NCBI RefSeq assembly: GCF_019112545.1
Contig: NW_025064881.1
Location: 2,392,591 to 2,456,590 of the forward strand
DNA: 64,000 nucleotides
Reading direction: 5' to 3'
Source of the DNA: Guyanagaster necrorhizus
Taxonomy: Eukaryota; Basidiomycota; Agaricomycetes; Agaricales; Physalacriaceae
A model generated the notes under the pieces. The model was not told the DNA's origin and searched no databases. It worked only from the letters and a program-made list of their open reading frames with translations. Both the position numbers and the translations under genes were made by a program. Shown here piece by piece: positions 35,713 through 46,642 of this stretch. The number at the start of each line of letters is the position of its first letter. Position 1 is the stretch's first letter.

Positions 35713-38208
35713 ATGCCTTCTGGTTCAGTACTATCCGACGTACTTCACAGTCTCGGATCACTTCGCCGCCGTACCAGTCTTCGTGAAAGTATTCGCAGCA
35801 TTTCCAGCACTCACGGTTCGTTAAAAGGGAAGGGGAAACACAGTCGAAGCTCCTCGTATCGTTCGTACTCCGTTTACCAGCAGATAATGACTCCCATCGT
35901 TCTTCGTGACCCGGAAGTAACGAAAAAGCTCCTTGAGGCTATCCTCGATACACCAGGCGGGAGACGCTCTCTGTCAAGATTGGCGAGAACATGTAGGGCC
36001 ATGTGCGAGCCGGCGTTGAGCATACTATGGAGAGAACTAGACTCGTTGATACCGGTTCTTGGACTCTTCCCGCCGTCTCTTCTGAAGAAGACCAGAAAGC
36101 CAGGATTAGGTTTGGTGAGTCAAACTTTCGGCATGAATTGGTAGAGACGCTAATTGAGTATGGTCACTCCCAAACAGACCAGGAACCCGGTGGAAGAAGA
36201 CTGGTCAAATATTCTAAAGTACGGCGAGCGAGTCCGTCGCATTGCATACAACGAGGAGATAAACAACGTCGCTTCTTCCATTTTTCCTATTTTCGAACAA
36301 TATCGCCCGCGAACGTTCATCTTCCCCAACCTTCGGCAGCTCGCATGGAAGGTGGAGAGTCCAGCTGGCCTGGAACGTTGTTCTCTCTTCCTCAACCCGG
36401 AGCTCGAGAGCCTCTCTCTCGAGATTGGGACACCATTCTCCGAGTTGAGCCACTTCCTAGCTGACATGTCAAGTCGCATCAAGTTGAAGGAATTTTCGTT
36501 CGTCTCTCCAACGCCTCTACCCGACGCATTCACAGAGCTCTTGCTACTGCAAAAGGGTCTCTGTAAAGTAGTTCTTGTCGCTCCCGGTGCGCTGTCACCA
36601 GGAGTTGGGCGATGGCTTGCTTCCCTGGAGGAGCTTAAAGTACTGCAATTAGATCTTTCTGGAAGGGGTGTCGTTGCAGTGGAAGGGTTTTTTGACGAGC
36701 TATCGCCACGTTCGGGGTATTCGACACCAAGCTCTGTCATGACCACAGACAGCGGTGTGTTTTCGGGAGAGGAACTTGACTTTTCGGACCACAGAAAATC
36801 TGCGCTCCGGTTGACCGGGGATTTACGATCCAAGGGATCTTTTGTGACGGTCCGGCAGCTGCAACTGACTGGAGAGGCCTCAAATATCGCAGTGTTTTTG
36901 AGGCACTTGCATAGCGCCCTCATGCAGCTCGATCTTGTCATCGAGGATCCTCCAGATATTGCCGACTGGCAGGACTTGTCGGCGCTCATTTCAGAGCGAT
37001 TCGGTACAACCTTGCAGTCATTGCGCATTTCAGGCAGCAGATCGTCGCGGTATAGCGAGCTCGTACGGTCGACTGCAAGGGCAGAGCCTCCCAAACGCCT
37101 ACCCCTCGGCCACTTCACTTCACTCCCAAACCTCCGTCGTCTGGATATTGATCTTCCAGAGTCGATTCTATTCACCAAATACGACATCCGGCATTTGTCA
37201 ACGATCTGTCCGATGGTAGAAGAACTCAAACTGTGCCCATTGGCCCGCTTCCCGATTGCTACTCCACCCAATATCATGTTGGGAGATTTGGCACCTTTGA
37301 TGGCCAACTGTTCAAGACTCCATACACTTTCAGCCGTTGTCAATGCCAAAAAAGGAACGGACGAAGTTTTGTCTTCACGTGAAACATCTTCTGCTTCGCT
37401 TCTGCGTCTTCATGTAGGCCATTCGTGGGTGGGGGACACCCTTCATGTCACCATTCTCCTTAGCCACCTTGCTCCACACCTGGAGACGCTGAAGTGGTTC
37501 CACGAGAAAAATCGGCCTGGATACGTCGAGGCAAATGCACGAGGCTGGGAAAGAGTTGCGGATGCCCTCCCTCATCTTCAGAATGTTCGTTTATCGGAGC
37601 GACTCTTCGCTACCCGAGCCATCGACGAAGTCGAAAGTCAAGTACCTCAACTCGAGTTTTCCGAAAAAGGTATTGACGCCGCTGTTGCAACGACGGAGCG
37701 CGAGATACAGGTCCGGCCAGCTGTTACAGAGACTGCTGTCCAGTTTTCTCCCATTTTGATCAACCGCATGGTAGACGCTGAGCCACGTATGTGCTCCGTC
37801 TCGATCGGCGCCATCCCGGAGACAGTCAACTCTGCAATCCAGGTGTTGCCGACGACAGTAGATCAATCGGTGGAAGCCGTCGTGTCCACCTTAGAGAGTG
37901 CAGTGGATGCAACCGTGCCAACTTTCTCCAAATCGGTTGAAGCGCTCGTCGAGGAATCCGCACTTATTGACAAAACACCGTCCATTCATTCCAGTTCCAT
38001 ACGTTCCAGTTTGGCGAATATCCATCTCTCTGACATTGTTTCCATGGCATGGAAACTGGTAGTATTCTTTCCTTTAACGGTCCCGTCCAGGATCATCCGT
38101 ATGGCACTTGAGAAAGCTCGTCTGAGGAGGGAGGCACGGAAAAAAGAGGAGACCGTTGCGTCGCTGTCAACTGATATTCCATTGAACACGATTCAAGTCC
38201 GTTCATGA
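35713..38208 (+). CDS. F-box-like protein with leucine-rich middle, basidiomycete type
   Basis: Two exons, 35713-36114 and 36178-38208, give 810 residues. After a Ser/Arg-rich start, residues about 70-125 (VTKKLLEAILDTPGGRR, then ARTCRAMCEPALSILWREL) fit the F-box-like fold seen in many agaricomycete proteins. They are followed by irregular leucine-rich segments (FPNLRQLAWKV, LESLSLEIG, LKVLQLDLSG, LPNLRRLDIDLP, LETLKWF) over residues 170-490. The last 200 residues differ: Val/Thr-rich repeats (TVNSAIQVLPTTVDQ, SVEAVVSTLESAVDATV), then a hydrophobic stretch (MAWKLVVFFPLTVPSRII) and a basic tail, suggesting membrane contact. Probably an SCF substrate receptor; the target is unknown. Confidence 0.75.
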
Positions 38209-38488
38209 TTTCGCTGCTACGACTGTCTATATGCTCATGTATGTTATTATGCACAACTAGGACATTTATGAATATGATACTTACAATGAAGAGAACACTG
38301 AATCCGTAGAGAAATCTGAACCACTATCAAAGGATCGTGAAATCGCTGAGGAACATGGAAGAGCGGAGGTGGCGGCGGCAAATACCGAAGTGCCAGTCGC
38401 CTCTTGGGCTCGAAGCCTTGAAAAAGCAACAGGAACAAACACCACCGCGACGCGTCATTTGTACCGGAACGCTTCGTGGAAGTACATC
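38209..38488. other. Leader region of RPN5 with an ATG-less open frame
   Basis: From a stop codon near 38260 to the RPN5 ATG, the RPN5 frame stays open for about 75 codons but contains no ATG. It is probably 5' UTR. An N-terminal extension through an unrecognised upstream exon or a non-AUG start cannot be excluded. Confidence 0.35.
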
Positions 38489-40252
38489 ATGTCCGACAAC
38501 AAGAAGCAAGAAAAGGATTTCACTCCCGAGGTAGATATTCTGCTTCCAGAGGCAGAGTCACTCGCAAAGGTATGGCGTTGTCTGGATTCATCGAACCATA
38601 CAGCAAGTAACCAAATTCTGTATAGGCTGGACAATTACAACCTGCGCTCGACAAGCTCTTCGTTCTTGAAAAGCAAACACGGAATGTGAAAATATGTTCC
38701 CTTATATTTCCGTTCTACTTTACTGATCTTTACCAGGCTGCAGATCTTGCATCAACGACGCGACTCGTGAATGCTGTCCTTGAGCACTGTTACCAGGCCA
38801 AGGACTTGACTCTGTTAAACTCGAATATCCTATTACTGAGCAAGAAACATGGCCAGCTCAAAGCAGCAGTTCAAGCTATGGTTGAACAGGCGATGGGTTG
38901 GCTGGAAGACGTGCAGAAGAAACAAGGCGTAGAGAAATGGCTCGAGTTGGTTGAGACGCTGAGAACCGTCACTGAAGGGAAGGTCTGTGCTAGTTCTCTA
39001 CAATCCATATTTATCATAATTCTTTGCTCCTTCATAGATCTTCTTAGAGACACCCAGGGCCCGGGTAACTCTCCTTCTTGCTCACTATCATGAAGGGCTT
39101 TCGACGACGGCTCCAAAACCCTACGAATCAAAGAAGTCCCTCGAAACCGCATCAGAGCTTTTGTCGGATTTGCAAGTAGAGACTTACTCGTCGATGGAAC
39201 GGAGAGAAAAAACTGAGTTTCTCCTCGAGCAAATGCGACTGCTCATTGCTGTCGCGCGACGGAAAGATGCGGAAAGTTCCAACGGTGGTGAATCCGAGTG
39301 GGTGAAGGTCAGAGTAGGTGGCCGGAAGGTTAACGAAGGTTTCTTGAAAGAAAAAGAAAACGAGGTACTTGGAACAGATATTAAAACTTCTCTACATGCT
39401 CACAAAATCTTACCTAGGACCTGAAACTCAAGTACTACGATCTAATGATACAACATGCGTTACATCAAACTGCTTATCTTGATGTCGCAAATTACTATTA
39501 CAAGGTTTGGGAGACGCCGTCAATAAAGGAGGATGTCAACGATAAAAGCAAAGCGGTATGTGATTTTTTTGTTGGCGTTGTGTGCTTCTAATGCAAAGAC
39601 AGGCCCTTGAACATATTATCTACTATGTTATCCTCGCTCCTCATAATAACGAGCAGTCCGATATGTTACATCGTATGTTCAATGACCCCGCTCTATTGAA
39701 ACTAGAGCTTCACTAGTAAGTGTTCCTAGAATGATATATCTGCGCTATTTATTCATAGTCATAGTAACCTTGTAAAATGCTTCACGACCCACGAGTTAAT
39801 GCGGTGGCCCGGCATTCAGACACTTTATGGTGAATTCCTCCGCCAAACGCAAGTCTTCTCCGAAGAGAAGCGGTGGGAAGATCTTCACACCCGAGTGATT
39901 GAACATGTCAGTTGCTGCATGTTTTGCTGCGAGATCAAGACTAAATGTGATTCAACAGAATATCCGCGTTGTTGCCGAGTACTATACACGGATAACTTTG
40001 CAAAGGCTGACCTCTCTTCTGGATCTGACACCCAAGCAGACAGAAGAAACCCTTGCGCGTCTAGTTGTTTCAAAAACGGTTTGGGCGCGGATTGATCGAC
40101 CATCTGGGATTGTCAACTTTAGAAACCAACGAAGTCCAGAGGATGTGATGAATGACTGGAGTTCAGACATGCAAAAGTTGTTGGGTTTGGTAGAGAAGGC
40201 GTGGATGGGTATGAACGCTGCACAGGCAGCTCAAGCTCGCGTAAAGTCATGA
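38489..40252 (+). CDS. RPN5: 26S proteasome regulatory subunit RPN5
   Basis: Non-ATPase lid subunit. Exons 38489-38569, 38626-38685, 38737-38982, 39038-39364, 39418-39555, 39603-39715, 39765-39906 and 39959-40252 give 466 residues. Family segments: LDKLFVLEKQTRN, AADLASTTRLVN, LLSKKHGQLKAAVQAMV, LETLRTVTEGKIF, ARVTLLLAHYHE, DLQVETYSSMERREK, LKLKYYDLMIQHALH, and the PCI domain WEDLHTRVIEHNIRVVAEYY, ITLQRLTSLLDLT, then KTVWARIDRPSGIVNF. The start is the first ATG in the frame that yields the usual N-terminus. Confidence 0.96.
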
Positions 40253-40309
40253 TCACGACATGTCCTATACGTATTCATTTTCTGCGGCCCCAGTTAGAAT
40301 TATCCATTG

Positions 40310-41265
40310 TTAGGCTGTTCTATTGTACACAGGCTGTGGTCGGGCCGCCGATGTTGGTGTTTGACCTGCTCCCGCTGGCTGTGGAGCTCCAATATGTGCT
40401 GCTGCCTCTGGTAATTGGGCCAACATAGGCGGATACTTGACCTCTGTAAGTGCCGGTGCATACGTAGGCCTGACGCCCTTCCTCCATAGTGCGGTGTACT
40501 GCTCGCCTCTCGTCCATTCCTGAGCACCACCAGCAAAGTTAGCTGCAATGGACCTCCACCTCTTCCTTGCAGCGAACTCTCCTGCATCCACACTCGAGGC
40601 CTCTTCCCAAGTATCCAACGCCTTCTTTTCCTTCTCGAACCCAAGTTGCACTTGCGACGTTTTGAATACCCGCCCGTAGCTCTCAACTTCCAGAACCGCA
40701 AATCGACGTGCAACCTGGTGTTCAGAGCGCAGCGCACGGAACTGGGCGACTGCCCGGGTGTAGGCGAATGTGAGAGGGAGATTGTGGTGTTCATACAGGT
40801 TGACGGCAAATCGTATGGCGCTGGTAATGGTGAGCGTGGAAACTACGACGGAGATGGTATGGCATACTCGTCTGGTGAAGGATTCCGGCCCCACTGCCTC
40901 AGTCTCCGCCAATCACGTCCTTGCACGGGATGCAGCTGCCGTATAGCTTCGCGTTCGGTCAACGTCACAGGTCGGAAGGCCTCAAAGGGATGGTCGCGGA
41001 AGAAACGGCGGCGGACTTCATCCTCGATGTAGACGATAGACGACGGTCTGTTTTTTGGTGGGCGTAGTTTTTCGACGGTCCCTGCAAGCCGAGTCGATTT
41101 AGGAGACGCCATGTCAAAGGTAGATCGTGGAGGAGGTGCTTTGGGGGGAAGGGGCAAAGGCGGATACTGGAGAACGGAACCAAGCCATACTGGTTGGTCG
41201 ATAAGGTTGCCCTTCAAAAGGCGCAGCGCCTGCTGGTGCACTTGCGACGCTATACGACGCACCAT
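40310..41265 (-). CDS. RSM25: Mitochondrial small-subunit ribosomal protein mS23 (RSM25 type)
   Basis: Exons 41265-40868 and 40820-40310 give 302 residues. The start MVRRIASQVHQQALRLLKGN with QPVWLGSVLQYPP is the family's N-terminal pattern; it matches yeast RSM25 and human MRPS23 in layout. Later segments: RRRFFRDHPFEAFRPVTL, DDAIRFAVNLYEHHNLPLTF, AYTRAVAQFRALRSEH and KKALDTWEEAS. The C-terminal Pro/Ala/Gln tail is a fungal extension. It is convergent with RPN5 (57 nt between stops). Confidence 0.88.
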
Positions 41266-41362
41266 AGCGTTTCAGTCAAACCTCAAATTTTTGATGCCGG
41301 CGACACGCAGCCAAATTTGGGAATATCCTAGCGGAGCTCATATAATGTACAATTGTGGTAAT

Positions 41363-43986
41363 CTACAGTTTAGCTTGTACTTCCGCCGATTTCCTCTTCC
41401 TAGCCTGTTCACGCAATAGTCGTCGAAGCTGGAGGGATAAAAGTCAGAGAATGCACAACTGTTCGGGCCATATCAACCATACTATTTTCCCCGAAGGATT
41501 CTTGGGAATAGCGTCGATGAATTCGACCCCACCAGCCAGCCATTTGTACTGCACTTTTGAATCGGAAACATGCTGGGGAATACAGTCAGCTAGATCAAAT
41601 AGAGAATATCATAGCGCTTGCCTTGATGAGAGTGGCTTTCAACTTGGATATCTCATTCGGATTTACGCCAATTCGTTTCCGTAGTTCTGGCTCCAGGACT
41701 ACATACGCCAACGGTAATTCACCGCTATAGTCGTTTGGCACTGGAACGACACAACAATCCGTCACAGATGGATGTAGTAAAAGGTGGCCTTCAAGTTCGG
41801 CTGGTGCAACTTGGAATCCCCTGACCTGTTGACATGGCATGTAAGAGTACAACCCAGTTACAGAAGAAGTATAAATGCCTTCATCATTTCCTGCACAAGG
41901 GGAGATAAACACCCATGGACTGGTGGTCAGATGAGAACCTACCTTGAGACGGTCTACAACAAAAAGCTCGTTGTTCCTAATAATAACTTCATCTCCAGTA
42001 CGAACCCATCCGTTAACAAAAGTGCTCTTCGTTCTGCTGCCGTGAGCTTCTGAATCAAGAGTGCCAACAGCTGAACTTACGCTTCTTCATTGTTCCTGTA
42101 TCGCAGCGCCATGGAAGGTCCTGTGACGATAAGTTCTCCTTGTTCCCCCTCTCGCGCCAACGATCCATCTTCTTTAAGGACGTGTGCGACAATACCGGGC
42201 AAAAGTTGACCTGCAGCTCCAATCGTTCCGTGCAATTTGGTAGGGTCCATTGCGACAACAGATGTAGCCGTCTCCGTAAGCCCTGCAGTGCTCTTTAGTC
42301 AGCGGTCAGATGTGGACTTGGTAAGAGGCAGACCGTATCCTTGACCAATCATGGCATTCGGGAAAACCTTCGCAAGTTGCACATATAGATCGCCGGACAA
42401 CGGTGCAGCCCCACACATTAGGAATTTGACATGCGAAAAGTCGTGGTCTCGAATAGCTGGATACTACGAAATCAAATTCATCCACGTTTCTAGTGAACGG
42501 CCCGGCGGTGCAACACACACCTTGCATAAAAGTACGACTTGCGGAGGAACAACGCTTGACGGCAAAGTCAAATCAGAGTATCACAAGAATGGTAGGCCAG
42601 GCTTACAATAGATGGGTAATTCGGTAACGATCAATGCTCTGTAAGAATCCTCTGAAGCTGAATTTCGGGATCACAACGACAGAGAACTGCCATTCATAAG
42701 CATGGTTCCAGTAGAGTAACTCGCAAAGCCAACTTACTCCAGAGAACAGGGCGTAATGGAGCTGGGATTAACCGTCAGGTATCACCATAGATATAAAATG
42801 TACCACACTCACCGTAACAATGAGTCCATAGATATCTATGCCTTATGAAGACGAGCTTTTAGTTCTAAGGTGAAGCAAGCAAACTCACGGAAGAATGGCA
42901 GGACTGATAGATTCATAAATTGAATAAATCGCGCAGATGTGGATTAAGCATACCTCCCAGGGAAACGTCTCCGGGCATCATCCTCTTGAGAGGATCTCTT
43001 TCACCGCTGATATGAGCTGCGCTTTGCAAGACATTCGAGATGATGGACCGATGAGGTATTTCAACCGCCTGTTACATGTTTCAGCGACGCCAAACGTGAT
43101 GGAACGAATCGGTATCACCTTGGCCTTTCCTGAATAGCTTCGTCAATTTCGTGGCGCAAGCTGAAGTAACTAACACACTTGCCGGTTGTTCCGCTGGAGA
43201 AGGAGAGGAATGCAAGTTTTGTCTTTGATTCTCCGGGGTTTAATTTTCGTTCGATGAAGTTCATTGGCTTGCTGTTACCGTATTCTATCAGATTTTCGAC
43301 CGAGACATGGGTGCTGTTACTCGGACCATCTATCAATATGATACGGTCCTTTGGGATACCGACGGCACGGGCGGCCTCGATGATGGTGGGAAGGAAAGTG
43401 GAATATACGATGATGGCATTGGCATTGGCGGTTTGCAGCTGATGGATGAGTTCGTCGACCGTGTAGCTAGGGTTGGCGGGTCTATAAAATGATGTTGATG
43501 AAATATAGGGACTAAATGTGAGGAAGGATGTTACGTTATGATGCCCCCCACCCTATGGACGGCCCAAATAGAGATGGGATAATCTGCGGGGAAATGATGA
43601 AAAAGCGCGATCGAGCGGGGAAAGCTGACACTTACAAATGTGGTTAGGGCTAAAGATACACACTGGAGGGGTTCAGTTCCGACGCGACGGACGAACAGCG
43701 ACGCGACGTACCAACATCGTCCTCAGCTAGATTGGTGGTCAACAATGGTTGTTTGGGGAAACCAGGGTGACTCACACAGGCTCCATCTGAGACTGAGCGC
43801 GTTCGCTAGCCCCTGGGTGCGATGGTGGACCTCGGCGTGACAGAGAGTACGGCCAGTGCCGTCTTCAATGAACAAGGGTACATCCTCCTTCCTGGGGGGC
43901 CTCAGCTCGTGGGGTGAGTCGAGAATGAACTGAGGGACGGTGAGGTTAGGAATATCAACGTTCAAGGCTGGGCCGGCGAACTCCAT
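41363..43986 (-). CDS. Peroxisomal 4-coumarate-CoA-ligase-like acyl-CoA synthetase
   Basis: ANL-superfamily enzyme activating a carboxylate to its CoA thioester via an acyl-adenylate. Nineteen exons: 43986-43776, 43726-43712, 43662-43636, 43583-43535, 43481-43183, 43129-43119, 43068-42954, 42903-42889, 42835-42813, 42761-42738, 42686-42607, 42554-42521, 42463-42334, 42282-42081, 42033-41943, 41890-41879, 41825-41622, 41572-41483 and 41428-41363. They sum exactly to 565 residues. Motifs: FSSGTTGKAKAVEIPHRS, VLPFFHIYGLIV, GQGYGLTETATS, WVRTGDEV, VDRLKEMMKVRGFQVAPAEL and PKNPSGKILRR. The C-terminal AKL is a PTS1 peroxisomal signal. Three introns (43130-43182, 41826-41878, 41573-41621) fit only GC-AG. 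Exons of 11, 12, 15 and 15 nt are supported by conserved residues. The substrate is not determined. Confidence 0.9.
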
Positions 43987-44204
43987 GATGCGCTGCAGAC
44001 GGGGGTAAGTGTGAGAAGAGATGGATACTGAGTACTGACATACCAACGGGAAGAAGATAGACGGGAGAAGAGAAGGACATCTTTCACTTACAGCCTCACT
44101 TTATAGGTCGGCAGGAACTTGTCTGTCTTAGTTTGTTCTGGTACAACTTTCCGTTTCTGATTTCCGGTCCGGCTCAGCAGCTCGTGGGAAAAGCCGCACT
44201 GGTC

Positions 44205-45233
44205 ATGGACGACGAAGAGGCTGAACTGCGAAATCCCTTTCCCTCGCCGCCGTCGCATTATACTCGCTACACGACCCACAATCTCAAGCTGCTCGCCCTG
44301 CTCAATGAACGAGCACCCAATGAAGAGACCCCCAATCAACAGGAGGTCTTGTCTGATCAGGTGGACGTCCCAGATTGGCCCTTGAAGCAACTCGAGAAAC
44401 CACGCGTTGACTGGATTCTTGACGAGCCTGACGCCTACTACGATGTGTTTGGTGACCGTTGGTCGGTGCGTACGGCGTCGTTGTCACTATCTGCTTTCTC
44501 ACTCGTCTTGTTTGACAGGTCAAGGAGACGATACCCCCACTGGCGGAGGCTGGCATCACACAGCTATACCCTTCTGATCCTAGTGCTGGTGGGTCAGCTC
44601 GGCTCATTCTCATGCTCGCCTTTCCTCATCACACACAGACCGACGACCGGCATTGCTATCCGTCTTACGTTCCCTTCTCGTGACATATTCCTATCTCACG
44701 TCCGCTCTGCTCGCTCCGCCCCTCACAAATTCTTCTCGTGAGAATGTGGAGCCCGAATGGAAACGTCACGTCGATTGGATATCCATCTTGAGTCAAAACA
44801 TATTAGCTGCAGCAAATGACCTCCGGCCTGTCCAGGTACATCACCTCCTCTATCATCTGACACTGATTATCTAGGGTTGTAGGCGAGGGGTAATTTGGAG
44901 CTCATCATGAAGCGGCAATTGGAACTACGGAGAAAAGAAACTGCTGCCCTTCACGCGTATGATCGCTCCCCGCCGTTCCTTCTCCTTGCTGACATTTCGA
45001 GGCAGAAAATGCGACTCCCTCGAAATTAGACTGGCGGAACTTCGGGCATCTGCGCAAAATTCGTCTCAGACGAATGAACAGGTATCGTTCACTACGTTTC
45101 AGCACACGGACATTAAGCCCTCAGGAACTGTATGTCGCTTTCCCCTGTTCTTTTCGCTCTGTTCAACTGAGCTGTTTAGGATGAGCGCGGACCGAGCAAT
45201 GAAGACGTACTTTGCTGGGTGGAAGAAATATAA
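44205..45233 (+). CDS. MED7: Mediator complex subunit 7
   Basis: Middle-module Mediator subunit bridging activators and RNA polymerase II. Exons 44205-44465, 44519-44588, 44639-44835, 44883-44956, 45006-45081 and 45180-45233 give 243 residues. Family features: the N-terminal Pro-rich FPSPPSHYTRYT, then VKETIPPLAEAGITQLYP, the helical LLSVLRSLLVTYSYLTSALL, then the conserved ISILSQNILAAANDLRPVQA and coiled-coil LELIMKRQLELRRKET. It is divergent from the CoA ligase over 218 nt. Confidence 0.9.
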
Positions 45234-45345
45234 TAAACACTAGTTCTTGTATGTAACTGTAGTATATTTATTTCAATAATTTCAATTCGAGCCACGTGAC
45301 CATACTAGGCGTTTTTAACCAAATACTCAACCCTTGGATGCGGAC

Positions 45346-46071
45346 ATGTCCACTCGAAGACGGATTGGAGTAAGCAATGCGACAACGGAAGCTGCCCGTC
45401 GCCAGCTAATGCAGCCAGTTCCTTGCTGGGAGAAAGCCTGGGTAACGCCAGAGGGTCAGTCCGTCAATTCCACGTTGAAGGTGTTTAAATGGGTCAAGAC
45501 GGATAAAATACAAGTACGTCTCTTTTTCTGTTCCAGCTGACGCTTGTTGACGTCGCTTCAGCAATTCAATGAAGATGACCATGATGCTGATGAACCTCTG
45601 GCACCTCTGCCTGACGAACCTGAGGTCGTTGATGGCGATGACGAGGTTGAACAGGACGAACAGGACGATAAGCCCATCACTGTCGACGCGGAAGCAACGC
45701 ATAATGGATCAGAAGTACCGGAGGCTGTCACGCAGAGCCAGAGCACAGAACCGCCCACAAAACCTCCCTCACCCGATCCCCAGCTGTCACTGGAACCACC
45801 GATGACTGACGACCTAACGATGGATGACACCGCTGACGTTCTTGAGGCGTCGCTGAAGCCTCTCGACTCTAGCCTAGAGGACGTTGATAAAATGACAGTT
45901 GAACATGATGGAATGGAATTGGACATGTCCAGCTTTGGACCAGACGGGCTGGGGTTGGAAGGTTCACACGACTTGACACAGTTGGAACCTTCGGACACCC
46001 TCATGGGAGGACCACTGATGGACGATACCGTGGACCCTTTTGCGGCAGCCGAGCCTATGGGCGAGCAGTGA
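45346..46071 (+). CDS. BCL7-like protein (SWI/SNF-associated family)
   Basis: Exons 45346-45513 and 45562-46071 give 225 residues. The N-terminal 60 residues match the BCL7 N-terminal conserved region: CWEKAWVTPEGQ, then STLKVFKWVKTD, equivalent to the KWEKKWVTVGDTSLRIYKW pattern of animal BCL7 proteins. The rest is a long, very acidic disordered tail with many Asp/Glu and Pro residues. Animal BCL7 proteins are SWI/SNF (BAF) subunits that contact the nucleosome. A matching role in this fungus is inferred. Confidence 0.78.
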
Positions 46072-46173
46072 CGCTGACGTGAGAGCAACTCTTTTATCTC
46101 AAAAGGCACATATATAAAGTTGCTGATTCATTCAATACAGATAACATTTCTCTTCTTGTACACTAGATTTCCT

Positions 46174-46431
46174 TCAACATTTGCATTCGCCGGGCTTGCA
46201 GCCACAACTGAAAATGACAGCGTCAATTTAGAAAAACATGGAGTAATTGAACGGGACGTACGACGAGCAAGAGCAGGAAGTGGAACCACAGTTGGCCTTG
46301 TTCTTGGTGGGGTCGGTGCCACAAGCGCAGTTTGGGTAGGAGCAGGTCTCCTTGGTGGTCGAAGAGCAAGATTCAGGCTGTCATCGTCAAGTCAGCTGGG
46401 CCATTGCCGTAATGTGAAGGTCACCCACCAT
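46174..46431 (-). CDS. Metallothionein, 50 residues with 11 cysteines (hidden small gene)
   Basis: Three exons: 46431-46429 (the ATG alone), 46377-46262 and 46207-46174. Intron 1 (46378-46428) has donor GTGGGT and acceptor GACAG; intron 2 (46208-46261) has donor GTACGT and acceptor TTTTCAG. Together they give a 50-residue protein beginning MPESCSS. It has Cys at 5, 13, 18, 20, 31, 36, 38, 41, 43, 48 and 50, a central PNCACGTDPTKNK spacer, and the ending SCSCSSCGCKPGECKC. Six C-x-C or C-x-x-C spacings, no aromatic residue except one Tyr, and many Ser/Lys/Thr are the hallmarks of fungal metallothioneins, which bind copper, zinc or cadmium in the cytosol. A TATA box lies about 55 nt upstream. 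Exons are too short for ORF scanning, so it would be missed. Confidence 0.88.
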
Positions 46432-46483
46432 TGTGAAGCAGTTGGATGTACGGTTGATGGGGGCCAGAGGTCTCCTCTCTGTC

Positions 46484-46490
46484 TTTTATA
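46484..46490 (-). promoter_or_regulatory. TATA box of the metallothionein gene
   Basis: TATAAAA on the minus strand (context GATATAAAAG), 53 nt before the ATG, a position typical of strongly inducible fungal genes. Confidence 0.55.
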
Positions 46491-46642
46491 TCGTTTCTTA
46501 TCAAGACTTATCGGGGGTGGTGACTGTTATCAATCTGTAGTTGGAATGGTGCTATCAGATAAGATTTCGCAGATGTGGTGGCGGTGGCTGACTGTTGCAT
46601 ACATGGCACTGACTCGACTCTCACTAAACCTTTGAGGACAGA

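Noticed and set aside
36150..37349. 399-codon open frame on the minus strand
   Set aside because: It lies entirely antisense to the well-supported F-box-like gene, has no family features and arises from codon composition.
43183..43190. GT donor (GTGTGT) directly after the GGCAA in the CoA ligase
   Set aside because: No downstream acceptor and exon combination restores KAVEIPH in frame, whereas the GCAAGT donor does so exactly.
46120..46635. 171-codon plus-strand and 64-codon minus-strand frames
   Set aside because: Both are shadows of the metallothionein locus in other frames; the spliced minus-strand model explains the Cys-rich coding signal better.
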